A DNA stretch of 64,000 bases from Pseudomonas agarici. GTDB taxonomy: Bacteria; Pseudomonadota; Gammaproteobacteria; Pseudomonadales; Pseudomonadaceae. Position 1 is the stretch's first letter, and the number at the start of each line of letters is the position of its first letter. The position numbers were made by a program, and so were the translations under genes. This document shows positions 35,528-43,948 of this stretch, piece by piece. The DNA lies in NCBI RefSeq assembly GCF_900109755.1, contig NZ_FOAR01000019.1, positions 1 to 64,000 on the forward strand, written 5' to 3'. The notes beneath the pieces were generated by a model. It saw only the letters and a list, made by a program, of their open reading frames with translations. It ran no database searches and was not told the DNA's origin.

Positions 35528-36421
35528 CTAGAGCAACTGATTTTTTTGCAAAAACTCCCTGGACACACTCTCGATAGACTCACGACCGACGTCGACCCGA
35601 GAATTGAGGCCGGCAATAGTGTCGTCGTCCAGCTTGGACGACAACGCGTTGAGCAACTCGGCTATCTTCGGATTGGCTTTAAACACTTCAGTGCGAATCA
35701 CCGGTGTCAGCGCGTAGCTGGGGAAAAAACCTCTATCGTCTTTCAGCAACACAAAGCCGAAGGCCGGAATCCGCCCATCCGTCGACAGGACCAATGCCAG
35801 ATCGACCTGACCGTCTCTGAGCGCCTGATAGGTCAAGCCGCCGTCCATGCGGACAATGTTCCTACGTTCGAATTCAAACTTGTAGGTCTCCTGCAAAGGA
35901 CGCAAACCATCAGGCCGGGAAAAGAATTCAGCATTGGAGGCAAATTTATAGGACTTGCCTGTTGCGATCTTCTGCGCAAGATCACTGATCGAGACAATGC
36001 CATCCTTCTGCGCCTCTTCCTTGCGCATGGCGAAAGCGTAAGTATTGTTGGCCCTGGAAGGGTTCAACCAGGTGATGCCTTTTTGCGCATCAAGCTCGCT
36101 GATTTTCCGGTACGTTTCCTCGGCGTTGAGCTTGTCGCTGACTTTATTGTAAGTAATCAGCGAAGTGCCGGTGTATTCCCAATATACATCGACCTGACCA
36201 TTCTCTTGCGCCGCGCGCAACACCGAAGAGCCCAGATCCGGGCGTTTATCGACCCGGTAGCCATTGGCGCGCAGGAGTTGAGCGGTCATCTCGGCGACCA
36301 ATTGCTGCTCGGTAAACTTCTTGCCGCCGACCACAATCGGGCTGTTGGCGCAAGCGCCGACCACCACACCAAAAGCCAGGCTCAGGGTAAAAATCAGAGT
36401 GGCTAGCATTCGATAAATCAT
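35528..36421 (-). CDS. Quaternary-amine ABC transporter binding protein (OpuC/OsmF type)
   Basis: The product has 297 residues. A signal peptide of about 24 residues (the Cys in VVVGACANS could be a weak lipobox) precedes an OpuAC/ProX-like domain. It has IVVGGKKFTEQQLVAEMTAQ, DLGSSVLRAAQENGQVDVYWEYTGT and an aromatic-rich site. ATG 36421 has AGGAGG 6 nt upstream; ATG 36424 would have only 3 nt. It is the last gene of the permease-ATPase-permease-binding protein unit. The ligand could be glycine betaine, choline, carnitine or another compound. Confidence 0.9.
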   Translation of the reverse strand: MIYRMLATLIFTLSLAFGVVVGACANSPIVVGGKKFTEQQLVAEMTAQLLRANGYRVDKRPDLGSSVLRAAQENGQVDVYWEYTGTSLITYNKVSDKLNAEETYRKISELDAQKGITWLNPSRANNTYAFAMRKEEAQKDGIVSISDLAQKIATGKSYKFASNAEFFSRPDGLRPLQETYKFEFERRNIVRMDGGLTYQALRDGQVDLALVLSTDGRIPAFGFVLLKDDRGFFPSYALTPVIRTEVFKANPKIAELLNALSSKLDDDTIAGLNSRVDVGRESIESVSREFLQKNQLL

Positions 36422-36463
36422 CATGCACCTCCTATTATTGGTTTTTGTCGCTGGTCTTCAGGT

Positions 36464-37132
36464 TCATTCTCGCCCGGCCAACCTCAAGCCCCGTGACACT
36501 GCGATGGTTTGAATCAAACCGCAGCCCAGATCGACCGCAACCGCCAACAACGCGGTCGCCCCGGCACCGGCCAGCATCATGCCGAAGTCGTTCAAGTCGA
36601 TCCCAGTAAAAATCAACTCGCCCAATCCGCCGCCGCCGACCAGGAAGGCCAGCGGCGCGGTACCGACGTTGATCGCCAGCGCCGTGCGGATACCTGCGAA
36701 AATCACGCTCATCGCGTTCGGAATTTCAACTTTCCACAGCGTCTCCCGTGGCGTCATGCCCATCGCCTCGGCGGCTTCGAGTAGATGCTGCGGCACTGCG
36801 CGCAAACCTTCATAAGTGTTGACTGCCACGGGCAACAACGTCGCGACAAACAAGCCGATGATAGCCGCGCCGCTGCCGACACCCATCAGACTCATGGCCA
36901 ATGCCAGCAACGCGAGCTTGGGGATTGCCTGCCCTACGTTAAGCACCTGTAGGCTGGCCATGGCGTAACGCTGGTTCGCCGGACGGCTCATCCAGACACC
37001 TAACGGCAGCGCAATGAGCAGCGCCAGGACGCCACTGACCGCAACGATCTGCAGATGCTGGAGCGTCAGGTAGCTGATGTCGTCCCAGTAGAACTGCAAC
37101 CCTTTCCACAATCCGGTAAGTAAATCAGGCAT
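36464..37132 (-). CDS. Quaternary-amine ABC transporter permease 2
   Basis: The product has 222 residues with about 5-6 membrane segments. It has a BPD_transp_1 fold with the EAA-like loop EAAEAMGMTPRETLWKVEIPNA. Start 37132 (MPDLLTGLWKG) lies 2 bp after the ATPase stop and replaces an upstream frame start at 37228 that would overlap the ATPase gene. It is 42 bp before the binding-protein gene. Confidence 0.92.
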   Translation of the reverse strand: MPDLLTGLWKGLQFYWDDISYLTLQHLQIVAVSGVLALLIALPLGVWMSRPANQRYAMASLQVLNVGQAIPKLALLALAMSLMGVGSGAAIIGLFVATLLPVAVNTYEGLRAVPQHLLEAAEAMGMTPRETLWKVEIPNAMSVIFAGIRTALAINVGTAPLAFLVGGGGLGELIFTGIDLNDFGMMLAGAGATALLAVAVDLGCGLIQTIAVSRGLRLAGRE

Positions 37133-37134
37133 CG

Positions 37135-38130
37135 TCAGTGCACCACCGGCGTAATATTTTCGACAAGTCGCGCCAGGATGTCGGCTTGATGGACATAACC
37201 GATAAAGCGCCCGTCGCTGTCGTTGCAAAGTGCCCAGTCCTGGCCGCGACCCAGCAATTGCGAAAGCACCTGGCGCAAGTCATCCGCAGGTTTGACGATC
37301 AGGAGCGAGTGTGAAACGCCGCTGTTGCCACCTACGATCTGCATGTGCTCCCGTGGCGGGACCTTGCTGGCCACGTCAGCCGCACACAGCAGACACAGGC
37401 GTTTGATGATCCGGTCGCCGCCCATGAAGTTAGCCACGAACTCGCTGTTGGGCCGGGCCAGCAGATCATCGGAACTGCCGAACTGCTCGATTTTGCCGTT
37501 GTGGAACAGGGCGACACAGTCCGCCATCTTCACAGCCTCGTCTATATCGTGACTGACAAAGAGCACTGTTTTTCCGACTTGGCGCTGGATGCGCATGAAC
37601 TCGTCCTGGATCCCGTCGCGATTGATGGGATCGATCGCACCAAAGGGCTCATCCATCAACATGACAGGTGGGTCCGCAGCCAGGGCTCGGGCGACTCCCA
37701 CTCGCTGCTGTTGACCGCCCGAAAGCTCGCAGGGGTATCGTTTCAGAAACTGGGATGGATCCAGTGCCACAACTTCCAATAATTGCGCGGCTCGTCGACG
37801 GCTTTTGGTTTTATCCCAGCCCAATAGATTAGGTACGACGCAGATATTTTCTTCTACGGTCATGTTCGGGAACAACCCGACCTGCTGGATCACATAGCCG
37901 ATCGATCGTTTGAGGGTGACGCTATCGAGTTCGGACGTATCTCGACCATTGATTCTGATGGTGCCGGACGTCGGGGTGATCAACCGGTTAATCATTTTCA
38001 ACGTCGTGGTCTTGCCGCAGCCCGATGGCCCGAGCAGCACGCAAATCTGCCCTTCTTCGACATTGAATGAGACATCTTCTACGGCAGTGATTGAGCCAAA
38101 TTTCTTGCTTAAATTTTCGATCCGGATCAC
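37135..38130 (-). CDS. Quaternary-amine ABC transporter ATPase with CBS-like tail
   Basis: The product has 331 residues. Walker A is GPSGCGKTTTLKM, the signature LSGGQQQRV, and Walker B VMLMDEPFGAIDP. The C-terminal about 70 residues (DDLRQVLSQLLG ... GRFIGYVHQADIL) look like one CBS unit, as in OpuCA/ProV proteins that sense ionic strength. It overlaps the first permease by 4 bp. The tail is shorter than a CBS pair, so osmotic regulation is uncertain. Confidence 0.93.
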   Translation of the reverse strand: MIRIENLSKKFGSITAVEDVSFNVEEGQICVLLGPSGCGKTTTLKMINRLITPTSGTIRINGRDTSELDSVTLKRSIGYVIQQVGLFPNMTVEENICVVPNLLGWDKTKSRRRAAQLLEVVALDPSQFLKRYPCELSGGQQQRVGVARALAADPPVMLMDEPFGAIDPINRDGIQDEFMRIQRQVGKTVLFVSHDIDEAVKMADCVALFHNGKIEQFGSSDDLLARPNSEFVANFMGGDRIIKRLCLLCAADVASKVPPREHMQIVGGNSGVSHSLLIVKPADDLRQVLSQLLGRGQDWALCNDSDGRFIGYVHQADILARLVENITPVVH

Positions 38131-38816
38131 GTTGTGGCTTCCTTCATTCGACCAGCGGCCATGTTGTTCTGGTTCAGGCCTTTTGGCGTCAGGATGCGCT
38201 GCAGGGCATACAGCGCATAGTCGGCCGCCACGGCAATGACGCTGATAACGATGGCTCCGGCCAATAGCTGGCGGGTATCGGATTGGGCGATGCCGCGAAT
38301 GATCAGACTTCCCAGGCCGCCCGCGCCGATATAGGCCGCGATGGCCGCGATGCCGATGTTGATGACGGTCGCCATCCTGACTCCCGCCATGATGAGAGGA
38401 ATCGCAATAGGCAGCTCAACCTTGCGCAGCCTTTGCCAGGTCGACATTCCCATCCCGATCGCCGCCTCGCGCAGGGCAGGGTCAATGTTAGAGATCGCGG
38501 TGGTGGTGTTGCGAATGATCGGCAACTGCGAATAGAGAAAGAGCGCAATGACTGCCGGCACTACGCCGATTCCATAGCCAATCAACGACAACGCTGGAAT
38601 CATCAGCCCGAACAGCGCGGCAGAGGGAATCGTCATCAGCACGGCGGCAAAGGCCAGGACCCAACGGCGAACTCTAGCCTGTTGGGATATCGCGACCCCA
38701 ACAGGCACACCGGTCAGAATTGCCAATCCCACCGCAACCGCCACGATGAAAAGATGCTGTCCGAGTAACAGGCTGATCAGTCCAGCGTTTTCCAGAATGA
38801 AACTCATGGTTTCCAT
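38127..38816 (-). CDS. Quaternary-amine ABC transporter permease 1
   Basis: The product has 229 residues and is the first gene of the transporter operon. It has a BPD_transp_1 permease with LREAAIGMGMSTWQRLRKVELPIA as the ATPase-contact loop and GAGGLGSLIIRGI near the end. Two permeases, one ATPase and one binding protein make a complete OpuC-type importer. Confidence 0.92.
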   Translation of the reverse strand: METMSFILENAGLISLLLGQHLFIVAVAVGLAILTGVPVGVAISQQARVRRWVLAFAAVLMTIPSAALFGLMIPALSLIGYGIGVVPAVIALFLYSQLPIIRNTTTAISNIDPALREAAIGMGMSTWQRLRKVELPIAIPLIMAGVRMATVINIGIAAIAAYIGAGGLGSLIIRGIAQSDTRQLLAGAIVISVIAVAADYALYALQRILTPKGLNQNNMAAGRMKEATT

Positions 38817-39163
38817 GGGTGTTATGCCTTCTTATATATAATTTTTGTTTTTTGCCAGCGGCCCATCTGAAAGTGAACGGCGGACTTTTTAAGTCACCTT
38901 ACCTCGTTCCGAACGGAGCTTGAGCCTTGAGTTCGACGATCTCTATCAAAAAATCGACATAACGAAGCCCATCTACGTACAGCGCCAAAGGAAAGGGGCG
39001 GTCATGAAAGCAAGGATCGAAGATTGCCGATTAACCAAAGGCCGCCGGAGCGTATCAGCATCCGGATCAAGTCATTAGCTTGCTATGCGGTTTTGTAGGA
39101 CGAATCGGTTCAGGAGGTGTTCGAGAAATTGCGCCTGCGGGCGACATCGCCAAGCGCTTGCAA
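38817..39163. other. Transporter promoter region
   Basis: The region between the regulator gene and the transporter operon, both leftward. It is AT-rich next to the transporter start (ATATATAA at about 38833) and contains the motif CTTTTTAAGTCA described separately. No gene is supported; frames of 64-76 codons here are antisense to the regulator end. Confidence 0.55.
38885..38896. promoter_or_regulatory. Candidate operator CTTYTTAAGTCA, transporter promoter copy
   Basis: CTTTTTAAGTCA lies 69 bp before the transporter start. A near-identical copy (CTTCTTAAGTCA) precedes the amidohydrolase gene at 42443. The GlxA/AraC regulator at 39164 is the natural candidate binder. Two copies only, so tentative. 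Confidence 0.45.
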
Positions 39164-40159
39164 TCAAGAATGGGCACCATCAAATTTCCGCCGTTCTTCC
39201 CCTGGCGTGCATCCCCACACCCGGCGGTAAGCGGCGCCCAGATGAGACGCCGAAACGAACCCGCAACTGTAGGCAATAGAAACAATGGGCTGGGTGCTTT
39301 CACGCAGTAATCGACGGGCCTCGCTAAGTCTGAGTTCAAGATAGAATTTTTTGGGTGTCATACCGAAATGCTGATGCCACAATCGCTCCAATTGCCGATG
39401 CGACAGATTGCATCTGTCGGCGATCTCCTCGATACCCACGATGCTCTCCAGATTATTCTCCATAACCGCAATGGCAACCGTCAGCCGTTTATCGTGAACC
39501 CCGAATCGCCACTGTATCGACATCCGCTGATGTTCTTCCGGGGCTCTTATCCTGGCGTGCAAGAATTGCTCCGCGACGCTGGCGGCGAGCTGGCTACCAT
39601 AATCAAGCGCGATTTGCGCAAGCATCAGATCAATCGCCGCTGTCCCTCCTCCACATGTCCAGCGATTGCCATGGTTGACATACAGGTCCCTGGTGACTTC
39701 GATGGTGGGAAATTCCTCGGAGAATTGAGCGATGCACTCCCAATGCAAAGTGCAGCGCTTACCTTCCAGTAATCCGGCGCGAGCGAGAATGAAAGTGCCG
39801 GTACTCAATGCACCGACGGTTTTCCCTCGCGCCGCCGCACGCTGCAGAAACCGTATCATCCTGGGTGGTTTCTGGTGCTCGATGTCCAGGCTCGCCAGCA
39901 CAAAAATGCGATCAACCTCAGGGGCTTGTTCGATCGACAGGGTCTGAATTTCGATGCCACTGCTGGAGCTGACCGCCCCTCCCGACTCCGTAAGGAGGGT
40001 CCACTCATAAAGCGCCTTACCGGACAGCCGGTTCGCGGCGCGCAGAGGCTCGCTGGCGCCCGCCAGTGCCATCATGGAAAACTGAGGGAGAATGAGCAGT
40101 CCAATTCGCTTGGTTGTGTCGCTGTATACAGGCATCGCCGACTCACGGGGGCTTGTCAT
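39164..40159 (-). CDS. GlxA/CdhR-type AraC-family regulator
   Basis: The product has 331 residues. The N-terminal DJ-1/PfpI amidotransferase-like domain (about 17-185, RIGLLILPQFSMMALAGASE) lacks the catalytic cysteine context and serves as a ligand sensor in this family. The C-terminal AraC HTH pair (about 230-325) includes ADRCNLSHRQLERLWHQHFG and YRRVWGCTPGEERR. Pseudomonas relatives such as GbdR, CdhR and SouR control quaternary-amine catabolism. ATG 40159 has AAGGA 6 nt upstream. Confidence 0.92.
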   Translation of the reverse strand: MTSPRESAMPVYSDTTKRIGLLILPQFSMMALAGASEPLRAANRLSGKALYEWTLLTESGGAVSSSSGIEIQTLSIEQAPEVDRIFVLASLDIEHQKPPRMIRFLQRAAARGKTVGALSTGTFILARAGLLEGKRCTLHWECIAQFSEEFPTIEVTRDLYVNHGNRWTCGGGTAAIDLMLAQIALDYGSQLAASVAEQFLHARIRAPEEHQRMSIQWRFGVHDKRLTVAIAVMENNLESIVGIEEIADRCNLSHRQLERLWHQHFGMTPKKFYLELRLSEARRLLRESTQPIVSIAYSCGFVSASHLGAAYRRVWGCTPGEERRKFDGAHS

Positions 40160-40401
40160 CGCCGATCCTTTAAGAGGGTCCAGCCGTTCAAGTGAACAGC
40201 TCGGGCCACTCAGGGAAGTGGCTGTGGATCCACCATGTTAGGGGTTGGGCGCGCATTCAGCCAGATTGAATCGTTGCGACAGTGAACGAGCCATGCACAG
40301 CATCACCACAGATCAGAATGAGGGGAGCAATACACCTCATAATGCCGGAGATCGCTACGAGACAACGGTGCCCGAAGTCTCGCAGGAGAATGTCGAGTGG
40401 A
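40160..40401 (-). other. Regulator upstream spacer
   Basis: The 242-bp gap contains no supported gene. The 68-codon forward frame here is antisense to the hydrolase end and has no family resemblance. A promoter for the regulator gene would lie here but was not identified. Confidence 0.4.
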
Positions 40402-41376
40402 TCAACCGCGCGCGCGAATGGCCTCGTCGATGCGCTGGATCATTGACTTGAACACAGGGCTGTCGACTTGATTTTGCTGACCATGTTGCATGTGCGAAAT
40501 GATCAGCGCGCTCGGGCCAGCATCACCCGGGTAGTTCTGGTGCAGGCGCACCGACTCCGAGGGCCTGTGTAGGGTGTTATCGGCACCGTGGATGATCAGC
40601 GCGGGCGGAAAGCCTGTTGCCCCCTTGATCGACTGCTCCGGGTCATACGTCATATAGGACGTGTAGGACTTCGCGGTCACATAGGTGCAGCCCGGCCAAC
40701 GATCCGCGCCTCCCGCTTCGGTGTAGCCGCCCAGTTGCTGATCAACATATGCCTGGGTTTCAGGGTCCAGCGGATAGTAGCCGAGGCGCGTTGCGTCAGT
40801 GCCGGTATCGAACGGAGGAATCGGCGCGTCGTCCGCGAGCCGCCGGATGGCGGCATCAGCCGCGTCTTTGTCTGCGCGCAAGGTCTGCAACTCGCGCAGG
40901 TTGGTGTAACTCATTGGCACCCAAAAACGAATCTGTTCCCCCCCTGCCGCCGCCAGTTCGGCCACTGCACCGAGGCTTGCCACAGAGCCCATCGCCCACG
41001 ATGCGATCACCGGCATCTCACCGAAGGTCGTGCGCGCCCACTCAATGGCACCTAGTACTTCGTCTTTCTGGTCTTCGAGAATGACGTTAGTGATGATCTT
41101 GCCATCCGCCTCAAACGTATTGCGGATGTGCTTATTGGAGAAAAAGCCTGCCACATCGTAGGTCATGACGCGATAACCTCGAGCTGCCAGGGCGCGACTG
41201 AACAGTTGGCCATACATCGTCACGCCCCCCGTGAAGCCAGAGTTGAAGATGACCGGTGGCAATTTTTGCGACGCAGCGCCGAGTTGTTCCGGCTGAAATA
41301 AGCTGCCTTTGAGGCTTAGGGTTGCGTCGCCATACTTAACGGTAAAGTTGATTTCTTTTGTCGTAATGTTCGTCAT
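40402..41376 (-). CDS. Alpha/beta-hydrolase-fold protein
   Basis: The product has 324 residues from ATG 41376 (MTNITTKEINFTVKYG). The oxyanion region PPVIFNSGFTGGVTMYGQ is followed by the nucleophile elbow VIASWAMGSVASLG, where Ser replaces the usual GxSxG as AxSxA. Late ALIIHGADNTLHRPSES and SHMQHG supply the probable Asp and His. The longer frame from 41430 overlaps the amidohydrolase stop and is disfavoured. Cytoplasmic; substrate unknown. It lies 35 bp after the amidohydrolase gene, so it is in the same transcript. Confidence 0.82.
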   Translation of the reverse strand: MTNITTKEINFTVKYGDATLSLKGSLFQPEQLGAASQKLPPVIFNSGFTGGVTMYGQLFSRALAARGYRVMTYDVAGFFSNKHIRNTFEADGKIITNVILEDQKDEVLGAIEWARTTFGEMPVIASWAMGSVASLGAVAELAAAGGEQIRFWVPMSYTNLRELQTLRADKDAADAAIRRLADDAPIPPFDTGTDATRLGYYPLDPETQAYVDQQLGGYTEAGGADRWPGCTYVTAKSYTSYMTYDPEQSIKGATGFPPALIIHGADNTLHRPSESVRLHQNYPGDAGPSALIISHMQHGQQNQVDSPVFKSMIQRIDEAIRARG

Positions 41377-41411
41377 CGTTAGATATCTCGAGGTAAAAGC
41401 GTGGGCGTAGA

Positions 41412-42305
41412 TCAACTTATCAATTGGCAAGAAGCTGCTTGGAGCAGTTGGCCAACAGGAATATGGGTTTGTGCGGACACCTGTTGTGCAACCGCATCGA
41501 CAAAGTGAAAGGCTTTGGCTAAATCAAATAGTTGGGCATAGCGCACACCCTTGTTGTCCGTTCCAACATGCGGTGAATCGGTGGCTTCCAGCAGAATCTT
41601 GTCGGCACCGACAATTCGGGCAATCTGTATCACATAACCGGCAGTCTCCACTGGATCGGTGGAGGTGCGATAACCTGGGCCTTTGAACCAGACGTTGCCG
41701 CGCCTGCTCGCTTCGCTGAGTAATGCGCTATACGCCGGCTCATCAGGCCCGCGTTCCCGGTGGCAACTGCCCAGATGATCAATGACGACGCGCAGATGAG
41801 TGGGGAGTTGGCGCAGTACGCGCAAGTTTGTCTCGGCCTCTTTGGCGTACACATGCAGATGCTGGTGTGGTAGCAAGCGAGCGTAGAACGCCGACCATGG
41901 CTCATCACTAAAGCTCGTATCGGAAACAGTTTCGGGCTTCGCATCGTGCAGAACGATTCGAGCACCGATAATCTGCGGATGAGCCAGACGCTCCGATGTG
42001 GCGTAGGCTGGATCCGCCTTGATTGTTCCTACAAGCCGGATACCTCCGTAGCGGCTGGGGTTGGCAGCTTGAAGGCCCTGTAGTTCAACAAAAGAAGTGA
42101 ACACATTTTCCGAATCCGGGAGGATGCTTAGATGCACATTGTTAATCAGCCTCGGGGCAATTCCGGCAGTGATAAGTTTATCCAGATAAGTTGTAAGTGG
42201 ATGCGGCTTCGGTAACGCATAGGGCAGCATGCCAGAAACTCGGTGAAGGTCTTTCGAGGTGTAAAGATGAACATGACTATCAATTCTTGTTGTCGAAGGC
42301 AGCAT
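41412..42305 (-). CDS. Amidohydrolase-2 family TIM-barrel hydrolase
   Basis: The product has 297 residues. The metal motif is DSHVHLY near residue 10, the middle strand histidine is in LHVYAKEAE, VVIDHLGSCH supplies a further His, and EATDSPHVG the late Asp. This pattern fits PF04909-type lactonases, hydrolases or decarboxylases. No signal peptide. It forms a two-gene unit with the alpha/beta hydrolase, preceded by a second copy of the candidate operator. Confidence 0.85.
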   Translation of the reverse strand: MLPSTTRIDSHVHLYTSKDLHRVSGMLPYALPKPHPLTTYLDKLITAGIAPRLINNVHLSILPDSENVFTSFVELQGLQAANPSRYGGIRLVGTIKADPAYATSERLAHPQIIGARIVLHDAKPETVSDTSFSDEPWSAFYARLLPHQHLHVYAKEAETNLRVLRQLPTHLRVVIDHLGSCHRERGPDEPAYSALLSEASRRGNVWFKGPGYRTSTDPVETAGYVIQIARIVGADKILLEATDSPHVGTDNKGVRYAQLFDLAKAFHFVDAVAQQVSAQTHIPVGQLLQAASCQLIS

Positions 42306-42442
42306 GATTATTGTTTCCTGCTTTTATGCGAAAACAATAATCGGCAGCGGCGCTTCGGCGCTCCCGCCAACTCGACGGGTAATATCAAAATTTCGCCATG
42401 AACGATTTGCCGGACATGACGGAGCTTTAGACCAACAGCCGC

Positions 42443-42454
42443 CTTCTTAAGTCA
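42443..42454. promoter_or_regulatory. Candidate operator CTTYTTAAGTCA, amidohydrolase copy
   Basis: CTTCTTAAGTCA differs at one base from the copy at 38885 and is 138 bp before the amidohydrolase start, on the same relative orientation to its gene. It suggests co-regulation of transporter and hydrolases. Confidence 0.45.
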
Positions 42455-42500
42455 TGCTTGGTCAACCGATGGCGGGATTTTGTTGTGATCTGGAAATAAA

Positions 42501-42536
42501 AAACCACTCGTTCATTGAAGGATCGAGTGGTTTTTT
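42501..42536. terminator. Intrinsic terminator after the doe operon
   Basis: AAAACCACTCG (42501-42511) pairs with CGAGTGGTTTT (42525-42535) with A- and T-tracts at the two sides. It lies 15 bp beyond the aminotransferase stop and ends the long leftward ectoine catabolic transcript, separating it from the amidohydrolase module. Confidence 0.9.
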
Positions 42537-42551
42537 GCTGAGCGGTCGAGC

Positions 42552-43937
42552 TTAGCCTAGTATCTCGCTGGCTACCTGGTCGATCGCGCTTTTGGTGATA
42601 TCGACGATCAGATCGGCCTCCTCCTCGGTCAGGACCAACGGTGGTGCAAAACCGAGAATATCGCCATGGGGCATCGCTCGGGCAATCATGCCGCGTTCAA
42701 GGCAAGCTGCCGATATTTTCGGACCCACCTTCAATGCCGCATCGAAGGGTGTGCGTTGTTCACGATCGGCCATGAACTCGATCGCGGCCAGCATTCCGGC
42801 GCCGCGCACTTCGCCCACCAGTGGATGCCCTTCCAGGGTTTCACGCATCCGCCGATTCAGGTAACCGCCGACTTTGGCGGCGTTGGCCGTGAGGTTTTCC
42901 CGCTCCAGAATATCGAGGTTGGCCAAGGCCGCCGCCGCGCAGATCGGATGCCCGGAGTACGTCCAACCATGCCCCATGGCACCTTGGGATTCGGAAGCCT
43001 TGTCGATCACCTCCCAGACTTTTTCACCGACGATCACCGCCGACAATGGCGCATAGGCACTGGTCAACCCTTTGGCCGTGGTGATCAGGTCCGGGCGCAT
43101 ACCATAATGCTGGCTGCCCATCTTCGAGCCCAATCGACCAAAGGCGCAGACCACTTCGTCGGCGATCAGCAACACGTCGTATTTATTCAGCACCGCTTGC
43201 ATCGCAGCCCAGTAACCGGTCGGTGGAACGACGATGCCGCCGGTGCCCATCAGCGGCTCGCCGATAAACGCCGCCACGGTATCCGGTCCTTCGGCGAGGA
43301 TCATTTTTTCCAGCTCATCGGCACAATAACCCACGAATGCGGCTTCATCCATGCCGGTCGGCGCTTTGCGATACCAGTGCGGGCACACGGTGTGCTTGAC
43401 CCCTTCGGCCGGCAGGTCGAAATGCTGATGAAAGCTCGGCAGGCCAGTCAAGCTGCCGGTCATGATTCCCGAACCGTGGTAGCCGCGATCACGGGAGATG
43501 ATTTTTTTCTTCTGCGGGCGACCCAACACGTTGTTGTAGTAGCGCACCAGTTTGATCTGGGTTTCGTTGGCGTCGGAACCGGAAAGCCCGTAATAGACCT
43601 TCTTCATGCCCTCGGGCGCCCAGTCGATGATGCGGCTCGATAGCTCGATGATCGCTTCGGTCGAGTGACCGACATAGGTGTGGTAGTACGCCAGTTCTTT
43701 GGCTTGCTTATAAATTGCATCGGCAACTTCGGTGCGCCCGTAACCAATGTTCACGCAATACAACCCGGCGAAGGCGTCGATGAATTCACGACCTTCGTGG
43801 TCGCGGATACGGATGCCCGATGCGCTCTTGATGATGCGCCCCTTGAGCGCGCCGCTGGCGTGGTCATGGGCGTGGGTCGATGGGTGCATGAAGTGCGCAC
43901 GGTCTTGTTCGAATAGCGAGTCGAGTGCTTGGCTCAT
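42552..43937 (-). CDS. doeD: L-2,4-diaminobutyrate transaminase (ectoine degradation)
   Basis: The product has 461 residues and is a class III aminotransferase with PLP Lys in LITTAKGLTSAY and LLIADEVVCAFGRLG. The context is what specifies the substrate: it follows doeC and doeX in an ectoine cluster, where DoeD converts diaminobutyrate to aspartate semialdehyde. ATG 43937 has GAGGAGAT ahead; the frame open to 43976 has no ribosome site. Confidence 0.9.
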   Translation of the reverse strand: MSQALDSLFEQDRAHFMHPSTHAHDHASGALKGRIIKSASGIRIRDHEGREFIDAFAGLYCVNIGYGRTEVADAIYKQAKELAYYHTYVGHSTEAIIELSSRIIDWAPEGMKKVYYGLSGSDANETQIKLVRYYNNVLGRPQKKKIISRDRGYHGSGIMTGSLTGLPSFHQHFDLPAEGVKHTVCPHWYRKAPTGMDEAAFVGYCADELEKMILAEGPDTVAAFIGEPLMGTGGIVVPPTGYWAAMQAVLNKYDVLLIADEVVCAFGRLGSKMGSQHYGMRPDLITTAKGLTSAYAPLSAVIVGEKVWEVIDKASESQGAMGHGWTYSGHPICAAAALANLDILERENLTANAAKVGGYLNRRMRETLEGHPLVGEVRGAGMLAAIEFMADREQRTPFDAALKVGPKISAACLERGMIARAMPHGDILGFAPPLVLTEEEADLIVDITKSAIDQVASEILG

Positions 43938-43948
43938 GGCGGATCTCC

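Noticed and set aside
40245..40451. 68-codon forward ORF in the regulator upstream gap
   Set aside because: Its 3' half is antisense to the alpha/beta hydrolase and it has no ribosome site or similarity.
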